A stretch of DNA of 64,000 nt. It comes from Novosphingobium sp. (GTDB taxonomy: Bacteria > Pseudomonadota > Alphaproteobacteria > Sphingomonadales > Sphingomonadaceae). The notes beneath the pieces were generated by a model. That model made no database searches, was not told the DNA's origin, and worked only from the letters and a program-made list of their open reading frames with translations. Below, one piece after another: positions 53,622 through 62,645 of this stretch. Each line of letters starts with the position of its first letter. Within the stretch, counting starts at the first letter, position 1. The translations under genes and the position numbers were made by a program. The stretch is from contig JACKKX010000001.1 in NCBI GenBank assembly GCA_024236215.1, positions 310,001 to 374,000 on the forward strand, read 5' to 3'.

Positions 53622-54019
53622 TCATCGCGATCGGTTCCGACCTGTGCAACATCGAGCGCATCCGCAATTCGCTGGAGCGCTGGGGTGATCGGTTTGAGAA
53701 CCGCGTTTTCACGGATACTGAACGCGCCAAGGCCGCGAGCCGCCCCTTTACCAAGGCCGGGACCCTGGCCAAGCGCTTTGCCGCCAAGGAGGCCTTTTCC
53801 AAGGCGGTCGGCACCGGGTTCAAGCGCGGGGTGTTCATGAAGGACATCGGCGTGGTCAATGCCCGTTCCGGCGCGCCCACCCTGGCGCTTTCGGGCGGCG
53901 CGGCGGCGCGGCTGGCGGCAATAACTCCGGCGGGACACGAGGCGGTGGTTCACCTCACGTTGACCGACGACCATCCATGGGCCCAGGCCTTTATCGTTAT
54001 CGAGGCGCGCAAGTTGTGA
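53618..54019 (+). CDS. acpS: Holo-[acyl-carrier-protein] synthase
   Basis: A 133-residue phosphopantetheinyl transferase with the Asp motif ([20 protein letters not shown]) and the Glu/Lys motif ([19 protein letters not shown]). It transfers 4'-phosphopantetheine to ACP. The pdxJ-acpS-lepB order is common in proteobacteria. Starts in an ATGA overlap with pdxJ. Confidence 0.96.
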   Translation: MIIAIGSDLCNIERIRNSLERWGDRFENRVFTDTERAKAASRPFTKAGTLAKRFAAKEAFSKAVGTGFKRGVFMKDIGVVNARSGAPTLALSGGAAARLAAITPAGHEAVVHLTLTDDHPWAQAFIVIEARKL

Positions 54020-54909
54020 GCGAACCAAGCGAAGAATCTTCCACTCCCGCCGAGGCGCCCAAGCCCGGCCACGAACCGCTCGACTGGATCGCCGAGATCC
54101 GCGGGCTGGCCTGGATGCTGCTGGCGGTGCTGGGCTTCCACAGCCTGGTGGCCAAGCCGTTCTACATCCCCTCGATCTCTATGATGCCCAATCTGCTGGT
54201 GGGCGACCGGCTGGTGGTTTCGAAATTTCCCTACGGCTGGAACTGGGCCTCGGCCAGTTTCCACGTCCTGCCGCGCAAGACCTGGCGCGTGATGCCCGGC
54301 ACACCGCAATATGGCGATATCGTGATCGTCGTGCCGCGCGGGCGCACAGACGATCTGATCAAGCGCGTGGTCGCCCTGCCCGGAGACCGGATCGCGGTGC
54401 GCAATGGCCAGATCGTGCTCAACGGCAAGCCGATCCCGCGCCTGGTGGTGCCGCCGGTGCAGCTTCCCGCCGACGACGCGCTGCTCTGCCACGAACGCAC
54501 TCCGGGCTATTACTGCTATGAGGATTTCACTGCGTGGCGCACCCGCCTGCCTTCGGGCCGCGACGTGATCGAACCGCCGACCTATCAGGAAACCCTGCCC
54601 AACGGCGCGACTTACCTCACGCTCGATACCGGGCTGACCTTTGCCGACAACTTCGACGAAATAACCGTGCCAGCAGGCCACGTCTTCCTGATGGGTGACA
54701 ACCGCGATCATTCGGCTGACAGCCGGGTGCCCGCACCCGATGGCCTTGGCGGACCGGTGCCGCTGTCGGACGTGGGGGGGCGCGCCGAATTCGTCACCTT
54801 CTCGCTCAACGGCGAGGAAAGTCTCAACCCGCTAAGCTGGTGGGGAGCCTTGCGCTCGGGCCGATCCTGGACCAGCCTGCGCCCGGTTCATGAACCCAAG
54901 GCGAAGTGA
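54016..54909 (+). CDS. lepB: Signal peptidase I
   Basis: A 297-residue S26 peptidase. One N-terminal membrane helix ([20 protein letters not shown]) is followed by box B with the catalytic Ser ([20 protein letters not shown]) and box D with the Lys ([15 protein letters not shown]). Box E is [17 protein letters not shown]. It removes Sec signal peptides at the inner membrane. GTG at 54016 overlaps the acpS TGA. Confidence 0.95.
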   Translation: MSEPSEESSTPAEAPKPGHEPLDWIAEIRGLAWMLLAVLGFHSLVAKPFYIPSISMMPNLLVGDRLVVSKFPYGWNWASASFHVLPRKTWRVMPGTPQYGDIVIVVPRGRTDDLIKRVVALPGDRIAVRNGQIVLNGKPIPRLVVPPVQLPADDALLCHERTPGYYCYEDFTAWRTRLPSGRDVIEPPTYQETLPNGATYLTLDTGLTFADNFDEITVPAGHVFLMGDNRDHSADSRVPAPDGLGGPVPLSDVGGRAEFVTFSLNGEESLNPLSWWGALRSGRSWTSLRPVHEPKAK

Positions 54910-56003
54910 TGGCCGAAACCAAACCCAAGCCAGTCCCGCGTAAACGAGCCGCGTCCCCGCCTTCCGAGCCGCGCCACGGCCCTGGCCCGACCGATTTTGC
55001 CGACCCGCTGCTGCGCGCCGAAGTGCGCAAGGCGATGGTCTGGATCGGGCTTGCCAGCCTGGTCGGACTGGTGATCCTGCTGGCCGAGCCGCTGCTGGTG
55101 ATCTTCGCCGGCATGGTGCTTGGTGCCATGATCGATGGAGGGGCGCGGTTGATCGGGCGGGTGGTGCCGCTGGCACGCGGCTGGCGGGTCACACTGGTGT
55201 TGCTGCTGGCAGTCGCCTTCATGGCCTGGACCTTCTATTTCGCCGGAACGCAGATCGCCGAACAGGCTGCCGCCCTGCCTGCGACGATCGAGACCCAGGC
55301 GCTCAAGATCTTTGCCTGGCTGCAAAAACAGGGCTTCGCGATCGATCCTTCCGCCGTGCAAGGACTGGCCGAAAAGGCGCTGGGGGGGATCGGACAGATC
55401 ACCAGCGCGGTGGGCGGTCTGCTGGGCGGACTGGGCACCGCGTTCCTGATTCTGGTGATGGGGATCTATCTTGCCGCCGAACCGCAGCTCTATCGCCGGG
55501 GCCTGGGCTGGATGCTTCCTGCCAGCGAACGCGACCATTTCGAGGGCACCGCGCTGGCGATGGGCAAGACGCTCAGGATGCTGATGTTCGGGCGGCTGGT
55601 GGGCATGGCGGTCGAGGGTGTCGGCACCTGGCTGCTGCTCGCGCTCTATGGTGTGCCGATGGCCGGGCTGCTGGGGCTGCTGACCGGTCTGCTCGCCTTC
55701 CTGCCCAACATCGGCGCGCCGATCTCGGGGCTGCTGATGGTGCTGGTCGGCTTTTCGGTCGATACCACCACCGGGCTCTACTGCATCGGGGTCTATGTCG
55801 CGGTGCAAACCATCGACGGCAACGTGATCGTGCCGATGATCGCCAAGAAGACCGCCGATCTGGCCCCGGCGCTGGTGCTGGGCGCGCAGCTCATCATGGG
55901 GGCGCTGTTCGGGCTGATCGGACTGATGCTGGCCGATCCGCTGGTCGCCATGATCAAGATCGCGCTCGAGCGCCAATCGCTGCGCAACGAGGCCGCTGTC
56001 TGA
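54909..56003 (+). CDS. AI-2E family (PerM-like) transporter
   Basis: A 364-residue membrane protein of the PF01594 family: paired N-terminal helices, a periplasmic loop, then GMAVEGVGTWLLLALYGVPM, GLLAFLPNIGAPISGLLMVL and VQTIDGNVIVPMIAKKTADL. The family includes exporters of autoinducer-2 and Na+/H+ antiporters; the substrate here is unknown. ATG forms TGATG with lepB. Confidence 0.92.
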   Translation: MAETKPKPVPRKRAASPPSEPRHGPGPTDFADPLLRAEVRKAMVWIGLASLVGLVILLAEPLLVIFAGMVLGAMIDGGARLIGRVVPLARGWRVTLVLLLAVAFMAWTFYFAGTQIAEQAAALPATIETQALKIFAWLQKQGFAIDPSAVQGLAEKALGGIGQITSAVGGLLGGLGTAFLILVMGIYLAAEPQLYRRGLGWMLPASERDHFEGTALAMGKTLRMLMFGRLVGMAVEGVGTWLLLALYGVPMAGLLGLLTGLLAFLPNIGAPISGLLMVLVGFSVDTTTGLYCIGVYVAVQTIDGNVIVPMIAKKTADLAPALVLGAQLIMGALFGLIGLMLADPLVAMIKIALERQSLRNEAAV

Positions 56004-56006
56004 GGG

Positions 56007-57116
56007 ATGGCGCGCAAGTTCCTCTATTTCTTTGCGTTCTGCGTCGTCCTGTTTTTTGCCGGGCGGGTCGTGCTGAGCTTCTATCCCGAAGCCTCCACCC
56101 GTCTGGCCTTCAAGCCGGGGATTGCCTTCGAGCCGCAGCAGCCCCCGCAAGACAGTGCCTATTCCAATCCCGCGATGTGGATCGCCCGCCCCGGCCAGAG
56201 CGGCGATCCCGCGCACTGGAACCCGCCCGGCGCCGCGCCGGCCCGGCCGCTCCATGTCGCGGTATTCTTCGTTCATCCCACGACCTATCTCGATCGCCGC
56301 CACTGGAACGCGCCGCTTGACGATTTCGAGTCGCGCCGACTCGCCGAGACCGTCGCGCGCGCCTATGCCAGCGCCTTCGCCGGAGCCGAAGAACTGTGGA
56401 TCCCGCGCTACCGGCAAGTCACGCTGGGCGCCTTCCTGAGCGACAGCAAGGATGCCGAGCAGGCCTTCGAGCTGGCCCACGGCGATGTTCTGGCCGCGTT
56501 CGACACCTTCATCGCCAAAGTACCCAGGGACATGCCGATCGTGCTGGCCGGGCACAGCCAGGGCGCCTGGCACCTGCGCCGCCTGCTGGCCGAACGCGTT
56601 GCCGGAACCCCGCTCGCGGCGCGGATCGCGGCGGTCTATGCGATCGGCTGGGCCATATCGCCGCAGCACGATCTGCCGAAGATGGGTCTGCCTGCCTGCG
56701 CCAGACCGGCGGACAGCGGCTGTGTGGTTTCCTGGCTGAGTTTTGGCGAGGGCGGCGATCCGGCGATGATGTTCAATGCCGCCGCCCGGCGCGGCGCGCT
56801 TGACGGGCAGAGCCTTGAGGGCGACGCCTATCTCTGCATCAATCCGCTGACCGGCAGCGCTGGTGGCTCGGCCCCGGCCAGCGCCAACCTCGGCGCGCTG
56901 ATGCTCAATCCGGCGTTCCTCGGCGGTGAGATCAAGCCGGGACTGACCGGCGCGCATTGCCGCGCGGACGGTGCGCTGATGCTCGATGGTCAGCCCGCGA
57001 TGGGGCCGCTGGTGTTTCCGGGCGAGAATTATCACGCCTATGACATCCCGCTGTTCTGGGTGAACCTGCGCGACGATTTCGGACGAAGGGTGGTGGCATG
57101 GCAGACCCGCCGCTGA
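56007..57116 (+). CDS. DUF3089 alpha/beta-hydrolase-like exported protein
   Basis: A 369-residue protein with an N-terminal membrane anchor ([20 protein letters not shown]) and a DUF3089 domain. It has [36 protein letters not shown] and the nucleophile elbow [20 protein letters not shown] (Ser in GHSQG). It is probably a periplasmic lipase/esterase-like enzyme. The end overlaps ruvX by 19 bases. Confidence 0.88.
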   Translation: MARKFLYFFAFCVVLFFAGRVVLSFYPEASTRLAFKPGIAFEPQQPPQDSAYSNPAMWIARPGQSGDPAHWNPPGAAPARPLHVAVFFVHPTTYLDRRHWNAPLDDFESRRLAETVARAYASAFAGAEELWIPRYRQVTLGAFLSDSKDAEQAFELAHGDVLAAFDTFIAKVPRDMPIVLAGHSQGAWHLRRLLAERVAGTPLAARIAAVYAIGWAISPQHDLPKMGLPACARPADSGCVVSWLSFGEGGDPAMMFNAAARRGALDGQSLEGDAYLCINPLTGSAGGSAPASANLGALMLNPAFLGGEIKPGLTGAHCRADGALMLDGQPAMGPLVFPGENYHAYDIPLFWVNLRDDFGRRVVAWQTRR

Positions 57117-57583
57117 TTACCGCCAGCGCGGCAGAGCTGCGCGCGGCGCTGCCGCAGGGCGGCGCGCTGATCGGACTCGATCTGGGCACCCAGACCATCG
57201 GCACGGCCTTCTGCGATGCCGGGTGGCGCTTCGCATCGCCTGGCAAGACGCTGAAGCGCGGCAAATTCGGCGCGGACAAGCAGGCGCTCGCCGCGCTTGT
57301 GGCGGGACGCGGCGTCAAAGGCGTGGTGATCGGGCTGCCGCTCAACATGGATGGCAGCGAAGGACCGCGCAGCCAGTCGAGCCGCGCCTATGCCCGCAAT
57401 GTCGCAGCGGCGCTCAACCTGCCAGTGCTGCTGTGGGACGAGCGCTGGTCCACCACCAGCGCCGAAAGCGCGCTGATCGCACAGGACATGAGCCGCGCCA
57501 GGCGCGCGGAACGGATCGACGCGGCGGCGGCAGCGGTGATCCTGCAAGCGGCGATCGACGCGATGGCGGGTGGGCTAGGCTGA
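57098..57583 (+). CDS. ruvX: RuvX/YqgF RNase H-fold nuclease
   Basis: A 161-residue protein with [19 protein letters not shown] (first Asp), [20 protein letters not shown] and the [10 protein letters not shown] motif. It is implicated in Holliday-junction resolution and 16S rRNA 5' processing. The start overlaps the DUF3089 gene, and its 3' end overlaps by 9 bases the convergent unknown gene. Confidence 0.94.
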   Translation: MADPPLITASAAELRAALPQGGALIGLDLGTQTIGTAFCDAGWRFASPGKTLKRGKFGADKQALAALVAGRGVKGVVIGLPLNMDGSEGPRSQSSRAYARNVAAALNLPVLLWDERWSTTSAESALIAQDMSRARRAERIDAAAAAVILQAAIDAMAGGLG

Positions 57584-58480
57584 CACCAGCTCCGCACGCC
57601 GCGCCTTGGCTTCCAAGGTCACCAGACGGCTGCCGGACCCTTCCGCCTCACGCCACAGGGCATCGCGCGCCGCGGCATCGCATTCACGCGCGGCCAGCGC
57701 GTCCCAGGCAGCAAGCCGCAGCCGGTCGCTGGGATGGCGGCGGGCAAAGCGGTGCGCCAGATCGAGCCCTTCCGCGCTGCCCAGCGCAACCGCGAGCTTG
57801 AGGAAGGCGTCGCTTGGCCCCGGCGAAACAATCGCCCCGATCTCGCGCCGCTCGAGATCGAAACGGTACTGATCGAACCAGCCCTGAGCGCCATTGGTGT
57901 GCATCACGTTGAGCGAGACTGACAGCGAATCCGCCGCACCCTGGGCATGAACATCGACATGCGCACGGTAGAGCATCAGCTTGCCCTGCTCGAGCCGCGA
58001 ACGCTCGACGAAGCGCAGCGATTCGACACTTTCTCCGCGCGCACCCGCGACTTCGTCATAATCGAACTCGTAGTAGTCGCTCCAGTAACCGGGGCCGAAA
58101 TAGCCGAGGGTGAGAAACGAGAAATTGTGATCGTGCGGTAGCCCCAGCGCGAAAGATGGGCCGCCAGAGGCGCGCACCATGTGCTCGCCCAGCGAGGGCC
58201 AGATGTTGGCGCGGATGAAGAACTGGCCGCAGGGCGGCACCAGCATCATCACCTGCGGGCCATAGGAGTTTTCGAGCACATCCTCGCGGTGGCGCTGGGC
58301 GAGACTTTCGATCAGCATGTCGCCAAGGAATGACTCGTCATTGCCCAGGCGCCGCAGCCAAAGGGCCGCGTGCTCCAAACTTTCCTCGTCCCGGGGATCG
58401 AAGCCAGAGCCGCGCAGGGCGTCGGCGGTCTCGGCCAGGGAGGCTCTGGCGGTATCCTTGCAGTCTATCACGCGGGGCAT
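57575..58480 (-). CDS. Unrecognised protein with cupin-like His motif
   Basis: A 301-residue protein that I cannot assign. A helical N-terminus (to about 75) is followed by a beta-rich core with HxH at His116/His118 ([20 protein letters not shown]) and further His174, His178 and His194 ([20 protein letters not shown]). This is compatible with a cupin-like metal site, possibly an oxygenase (inference). The C-terminal 80 residues look like helical repeats ([20 protein letters not shown]). No signal peptide. It is coupled to the upstream unknown gene by a 13-base overlap, which suggests a shared function. Confidence 0.75.
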   Translation of the reverse strand: MPRVIDCKDTARASLAETADALRGSGFDPRDEESLEHAALWLRRLGNDESFLGDMLIESLAQRHREDVLENSYGPQVMMLVPPCGQFFIRANIWPSLGEHMVRASGGPSFALGLPHDHNFSFLTLGYFGPGYWSDYYEFDYDEVAGARGESVESLRFVERSRLEQGKLMLYRAHVDVHAQGAADSLSVSLNVMHTNGAQGWFDQYRFDLERREIGAIVSPGPSDAFLKLAVALGSAEGLDLAHRFARRHPSDRLRLAAWDALAARECDAAARDALWREAEGSGSRLVTLEAKARRAELVSA

Positions 58481-59448
58481 GGCTGCACCCCGGCAAGTTC
58501 CGGATAGGTTTCGAGTAATTGCGCGCGCAGCGCCCCGGCGGGCGCCGCAAGCGGATCATCCGGCTTGATGGCAATCCCGCACAGCGTGGCAAAGCCAAGT
58601 CCCGAATCGAGCCCGATGCACTCGCGCAGGGCCTGCCAGCGCAGCGATGCGCTGCCCTGCTCTTCGGCCATGGCGGCCAGCAGCGGCGCGGCGTCAGTGC
58701 GCCCCATCCGTCCCAGCAACGCGGTGGTCAATTCCAGTCGGCTGTCGCGCGGGCTCCCTGCCGCCTGGTGAAGCAAGGCGCCGTCCGCCAGCCGGTATTC
58801 GCAGGTCACCGCTCCCGCCGCGCCGGTGTGGCGTTGAAGCTTGAGCGTCACCAGGGTGCCCTCCACGCGGCGCACCGGCAGCGCCTCCACCGTGCCCAGT
58901 CGATGGCAGACCGCACCGGGTTCGAGCAGGAGCGGCTCGCGCGCCAGCTCGGCTCCGCCGGGGCGCGGTGCGACCAGCCGCACCCGTTCGATCTCGGCGC
59001 GCCCGTCAAGCACGATTTCCCAGGTTTCGGTGGGAGCGAACGCCGCCGAAATCGCTGACGGTCGCCGCGCCAGCCCTGGCCCATCGAGCGCCTGGAGCGC
59101 AAGCGACGCACTGCCCGAACGCAGCAGCAGCAGCGATGTCGCCAGATCGTCGGTGTAGTGGCGCAGCGGCACCTGGCCGAGCGGGTCATCGTCCAGCGCC
59201 CGCGCGAAGCGGCCTACCAGATCGCCGCAGAAACGTGCCGCCGCATCCTCGTGCGGCGCGAAAAGCGCGGCGAGCACCGGCAGGTCTTCCAGTGGGGCAC
59301 CATTGGCGAAGCTGCTCAATTCGGCCTGGGCGGCGGCAACCAGCGGATCGGCGCGCCATTGCGCAAGCAGCGCGTTGAACCGGGTCTGGGCACAGCGCTG
59401 CGGGGCATCGTCGCCCCGCAGCGCCTGCAATTCTGGACGGATGTGCAT
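58468..59448 (-). CDS. Unrecognised protein, partner of the cupin-like gene
   Basis: A 326-residue soluble protein starting MHIRPELQALRGDDAPQRC. The N-terminal 110 residues are helical, the middle is beta-rich (TWEIVLDGRAEIERVRLVAP, GTLVTLKLQRHTGAAG), and the C-terminus is helical repeat-like (RMGRTDAAPLLAAMAEEQGS, LRWQALRECIGLD). The C-terminus resembles in style that of the next gene, so they may be diverged partners. I know no family. The IS3 element begins 33 bases upstream and may have displaced its promoter. Confidence 0.72.
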   Translation of the reverse strand: MHIRPELQALRGDDAPQRCAQTRFNALLAQWRADPLVAAAQAELSSFANGAPLEDLPVLAALFAPHEDAAARFCGDLVGRFARALDDDPLGQVPLRHYTDDLATSLLLLRSGSASLALQALDGPGLARRPSAISAAFAPTETWEIVLDGRAEIERVRLVAPRPGGAELAREPLLLEPGAVCHRLGTVEALPVRRVEGTLVTLKLQRHTGAAGAVTCEYRLADGALLHQAAGSPRDSRLELTTALLGRMGRTDAAPLLAAMAEEQGSASLRWQALRECIGLDSGLGFATLCGIAIKPDDPLAAPAGALRAQLLETYPELAGVQPCPA

Positions 59449-59519
59449 GGCCGATGGTCTGAGCCCCTAGATTTCCTCCAGTGATAAGTAGAGTCCGGCC
59501 CTGACAAGGAGACGGACGA

Positions 59520-59786
59520 ATGAAGCGGAGCAGGTTCAGCGAGGAGCAGATCATCGCTGTTTTGAAGGAGCAGGAAGCGGGGATGGCGACGGCGGATGTT
59601 TGCCGCCGTCACGGGATCAGCTCGGCGACCTTCTACAAGTGGAAGTCGAAGTACGGCGGGCTGGAGGTGTCGGACGCCCGGCGGCTGCGCCAGCTGGAGC
59701 AGGAGAACGAGCGGCTGAAGAAGCTGCTGGCGGACTCGATGCTCGACAACGCCATGCTCAAGGAGATCAGCGCAAAAAAATTCTAG
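59520..59786 (+). CDS. IS3 transposase OrfA (HTH/leucine-zipper part)
   Basis: An 88-residue protein of the IS3/IS911 OrfA type: HTH (RFSEEQIIAVLKEQEAGMAT, VCRRHGISSATFYKWKSKYG) and a leucine-zipper coil (RRLRQLEQENERLKKLLADS). A run of seven A at 59774-59780, just before the stop, is a classical -1 slippery site for making OrfAB. Confidence 0.95.
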   Translation: MKRSRFSEEQIIAVLKEQEAGMATADVCRRHGISSATFYKWKSKYGGLEVSDARRLRQLEQENERLKKLLADSMLDNAMLKEISAKKF

Positions 59787-60691
59787 CGCCCGGTGCCAGG
59801 CGGCAGGCGGTGGCTCATCTCCAGGAGGTCTTCGAGGTGAGCCAACGCCGGGCCTGTGCGGTGCTGGGCGCTGACCGGACCATGGTGCGCTATGTCAGTC
59901 GTCGGCCCGACGATGGGAAGGCGCGCGAGCGCATCCGTGAACTGGCCAGCCAGCGCCGCCGGTTCGGCTATCGGCGGCTGCACTGGCTGCTGTGCCGGGA
60001 GGGATGGACAATGAACCACAAGAAGTTCCGACGGCTCTATCGCGAGGAACGGCTGCAGGTGCGCCGCCGCGGCGGTCGCAAGCGGGCCTTGGGCACAAGG
60101 GCGCCGATGGCGATACCGCAAGGCCCCAACCAACGCTGGAGCCTCGACTTCGTGTCCGATGCCTTTGCTTGCGGACGCAGGTTCCGGATCTTCGTCGTGG
60201 TCGATGACTACAGCCGGGAGTGTGTGCGCCTGATCGCCGATACGTCGATCTCCGGCGCGCGGGTCGGGCGCGAACTCGATGCAGCGGTCTTCGAGCGGAT
60301 GGCGCGGCCCCACACCATCGTCAGCGACAACGGCACCGAGCTGACAAGCATGGCGATCCTGCGCTGGAGCAAGGAGCACAATGTCGAGTGGCACTATATA
60401 GCGCCGGGCAAGCCCTATCAGAACGGGTTCATCGAGAGCTTCAATGCGCGGCTGCGGGACGAGTTCCTGAACGAGACGATCTTCACCAGCCTCGCACATG
60501 CCCGCCAGGAGCTGGAGGCATGGCGGCACGACTACAACCACTTCCGGCCCCACTCGAGCCTCGGGAACAGGACCCCGGCCGAGATAGGGGCAGGATCAAC
60601 CGGCAAACCGTATTGGGGGCATGCCCCCAATACGGTTGTTGCCATCACGCCCAGCGAAGGGCATCAAAACGGCCCAAGGCTCTACTCGTAG
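59774..60691 (+). CDS. IS3 transposase OrfB (DDE integrase part, via -1 frameshift)
   Basis: About 305 residues in the -1 frame relative to orfA, entered at the A7 run; an internal ATG at 59882 could start OrfB alone. The HTH_21 region (RFGYRRLHWLLCREGW) is followed by an rve integrase core with the DDE series: WSLDFVSDAF, IVSDNGTELTS, and the Glu in FIESFNARLRDEFLNE. HSSLGNRTPAEIG is the usual end; here 30 further residues follow, encoded partly by a perfect palindrome at 60606-60637. Confidence 0.93.
   Translation, partial: KKILAPGARRQAVAHLQEVFEVSQRRACAVLGADRTMVRYVSRRPDDGKARERIRELASQRRRFGYRRLHWLLCREGWTMNHKKFRRLYREERLQVRRRGGRKRALGTRAPMAIPQGPNQRWSLDFVSDAFACGRRFRIFVVVDDYSRECVRLIADTSISGARVGRELDAAVFERMARPHTIVSDNGTELTSMAILRWSKEHNVEWHYIAPGKPYQNGFIESFNARLRDEFLNETIFTSLAHARQELEAWRHDYNHFRPHSSLGNRTPAEIGAGSTGKPYWGHAPNTVVAITPSEGHQNGPRLYS
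60606..60637. repeat. 32-base perfect palindrome inside orfB
   Basis: Positions 60606-60637 read identically on both strands, with the centre at GGGGGCATGCCCCC. It lies within the last 30 codons of orfB, after the conserved IS3 C-terminus. It could act as a transcription block or a recombination site, or be an inserted unit; no T run follows directly. Confidence 0.8.
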
Positions 60692-60729
60692 TTGGTAGAA
60701 ACTGCGGGCTCAGACCACCGAGACCCTGC

Positions 60730-60891
60730 CTAGTTCTGGTTGTCGTCCAGGATGTCGTAGATGAACACCATCAGGATCACCACGAGATCATCGGAAAGCA
60801 GTGCTTGTCCGGGGTTGGCGAGGCTTCCGAACACCCCAGTCAGGGTATCGAGATCAGGCAAGGCCGAAATGTCGATCATCGGCAGAATCAT
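60730..60891 (-). CDS. Small hypothetical protein (53 residues)
   Basis: Starts MILPMIDISALPDLDTLTGV with a strong GGGGGA ribosome site 5 bases before the ATG. An acidic, Leu-rich N-terminal half leads to a C-terminal hydrophobic helix flanked by acids (DDLVVILMVFIYDILDDNQN). No Cys, no signal peptide. I do not recognise it. It is transcribed leftward toward the IS and the two unknown genes beyond; before the IS inserted it may have been their upstream neighbour. It could be a standalone small membrane-associated protein. Confidence 0.55.
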   Translation of the reverse strand: MILPMIDISALPDLDTLTGVFGSLANPGQALLSDDLVVILMVFIYDILDDNQN

Positions 60892-61012
60892 GGCATTCCC
60901 CCAAAGTTGCGCAGGGCACCCTTGCCCCGCACGAAGCAGCATCGACGCCGCCGCGCTCTGGCTGAAATTAAAAGATTGTAATCGGCACCACGGCGCAGCA
61001 AGGAAGCCCGCG

Positions 61013-61501
61013 ATGGAGCGGTCCGAACAGCCCGGCGAGGAAGCCCAGAGCGTCTATGCGCAAGGGGAGGGATTCGTGTTCGACCCCGCCCGCGCGGCCA
61101 AGGGTATGGGCCGCCACGGCCACGGAGGCTGGCTCGGGCTGAACTATCACGCGCACGGCGAAGGCTGGTTCGAACTCGAACTGCCCTGGCGCGAGGAACT
61201 GGCCGGCCTTGCCGATGGCGGAGTTCTTGCCTCGGGCCCGATCATCAGCCTGATGGACAACGCGACCTCGATGTCGGTGTGGACCCGTACCGGTCGTTTC
61301 GTGCCTCACGCCACGCTTGACCTCAGGGTCGACTACATGCGCGCCGCGGTGCCGGGCCGCACCGTGATCGGGCGCGGCGAGTGCTACAAGCTGACCCGCA
61401 CCATCGCCTTCATCCGCGGCATCGCTTACGATGGTGACCCGGAGGATCCCGTAGCACACGTCATCGGCACCTTCATGGCCACCCACGGAACCTATCTGTG
61501 A
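61013..61501 (+). CDS. PaaI-type hotdog thioesterase (first of pair)
   Basis: A 162-residue hotdog-fold protein: GWLGLNYHAHGEGWFELELP, GGVLASGPIISLMDNATSMS (catalytic helix) and HATLDLRVDYMRAAVPGRTV. It probably hydrolyses acyl- or aryl-CoA. The start MERSEQPGEEAQS follows GGAAG. A GTGA overlap joins it to the next thioesterase, and the pair may form a heteromer. Confidence 0.85.
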   Translation: MERSEQPGEEAQSVYAQGEGFVFDPARAAKGMGRHGHGGWLGLNYHAHGEGWFELELPWREELAGLADGGVLASGPIISLMDNATSMSVWTRTGRFVPHATLDLRVDYMRAAVPGRTVIGRGECYKLTRTIAFIRGIAYDGDPEDPVAHVIGTFMATHGTYL

Positions 61502-61896
61502 ACGCCTCCGCCCTTCCCCCCTACGCCCAGGCGCTGGGCATCGCGGTCGATCACGACGAGGATGGAAACCCGGTGCTGTTCGTCGATTTTTCGGAGCGGA
61601 TGATGGGTCGCCCCGGTTTCCTTCACGGCGGCGCGATGAGCGGACTAATGGAGATGGCGGCGGTGGCTGCCCTGCGCGCCGAACTGAACAGGCGCGGCGA
61701 AGCCATGCAGATCAAGCCGGTCAACATCCAGGTCGAATTCATGCGCGGTGGGACCGAGCAGCGCACCTTCGCGATGGGCAAAGTCACCCGCGCCGGACGC
61801 CGCGTCGCGCTGGTTAACGCCGAATGCTGGCAGGACGATCCTGCCAAGCCGATCGCTCTGGCGCAGCTGAAGTTCCTGCTCAGCGCCGCCGGATAA
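61498..61896 (+). CDS. PaaI-type hotdog thioesterase (second of pair)
   Basis: A 132-residue hotdog protein with MMGRPGFLHGGAMSGLMEMA (the HGG motif at the active helix) and IQVEFMRGGTEQRTFAMGKV. GTG start within the TGA of the first thioesterase. The 3' end overlaps the convergent siroheme-type gene by 17 bases. Confidence 0.87.
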   Translation: MNASALPPYAQALGIAVDHDEDGNPVLFVDFSERMMGRPGFLHGGAMSGLMEMAAVAALRAELNRRGEAMQIKPVNIQVEFMRGGTEQRTFAMGKVTRAGRRVALVNAECWQDDPAKPIALAQLKFLLSAAG

Positions 61897-62641
61897 CCAG
61901 CACATTGCCGGAGTGGGCGATCGCGCCCTGCCCCGCCTCGAGCACGCTGCGCGCCGCATCGGCCCGGGCGCGGGCGAGGATGGCCGGCGGAACCGCTGGA
62001 TCGTGCACAATCAGGTCGGCCTGGCCCAACCAGCGTGCCTCACGCAGGGAAAGATCGTCCGGATCGTCCGATCGCAGCATCATATCGTGGTGCCAGAAGG
62101 GCTCGGCCTCACCATGCACCAGCCATTGATCGAGCCGCGCGGCGCTGCCTTCGTCCAGCGGATCGAGCATACCGCCATCGGCCAGTGCCGCATCGAGCGC
62201 GCGTCGACGCTCGCCCCCATCGCTCCACTTTTCGCGCAGACGCTGGCGCGCGTCGGCCAGGCCCTGGGCCAGTAGGCCAAGCGATTGTGGCAGCAGGGCT
62301 TCGAGACGCAGCCGCAAGGCCTTGGCGAGCCCGGCCGAAGCCCCGCCGGTTGCCACCGCGACAAGCACCGGCCCGCGCTCAAGCACCGATGGCGTGGTGA
62401 AATCGCAGAGCTCTGGCCGATCGACCACGTTGACCAGCAGTCCCCGCGCTTTCAGCCGGGCAAGGCAATCCCCGGGATCGGCCATAGCGATGAATGCAAT
62501 CCGAGCGCGGGGATCGTCTTCCCCCACTACCACGGCCCCGGCGCGTTCGAGCAAGCGGCGCTTGGCCTCGGCTGCTTCGCCCTCGCCCACCACCATCACC
62601 GGCTGGTCGGTCAGGCGGTGGAACAGGGGCAGGCTGTGCAC
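61880..62641 (-). CDS. Siroheme synthase-type precorrin-2 dehydrogenase with SUMT-like remnant
   Basis: A 253-residue protein. The N-terminal half is a CysG/Met8-type NAD-binding and dimerisation module (LPLFHRLTDQPVMVVGEGEA, FIAMADPGDCLARLKARGLL, CDFTTPSVLERGPVLVAVAT). The C-terminal 50 residues (DLSLREARWLGQADLIVHDP, AVPPAILARARADA) resemble only the beginning of the SUMT methyltransferase domain, which then stops. Likely precorrin-2 oxidation and/or iron insertion for siroheme. GTG start 4 bases after the lysA stop. Confidence 0.85.
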   Translation of the reverse strand: MHSLPLFHRLTDQPVMVVGEGEAAEAKRRLLERAGAVVVGEDDPRARIAFIAMADPGDCLARLKARGLLVNVVDRPELCDFTTPSVLERGPVLVAVATGGASAGLAKALRLRLEALLPQSLGLLAQGLADARQRLREKWSDGGERRRALDAALADGGMLDPLDEGSAARLDQWLVHGEAEPFWHHDMMLRSDDPDDLSLREARWLGQADLIVHDPAVPPAILARARADAARSVLEAGQGAIAHSGNVLVIRRR

Positions 62642-62645
62642 CGGA

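Larger units (their letters stand above)
59482..60692 (+). mobile_element. IS3-family insertion sequence
   Basis: About 1.2 kb, carrying orfA and a -1 frameshifted orfB. The ends are approximate: the best inverted match is AGTAGAG (59487-59493) against CTCTACT (60680-60686) with imperfect flanks. I could not identify a target-site duplication. Both frames are intact, so it may be active. It separates the two unknown leftward genes from the small leftward gene at 60730. Confidence 0.88.

Noticed and set aside
54888-57035. About 715-codon open frame antisense to the AI-2E transporter and DUF3089 genes
   Set aside because: It is antisense to two clearly coding genes and its composition is shadow-like (Gln/His/Arg-rich).
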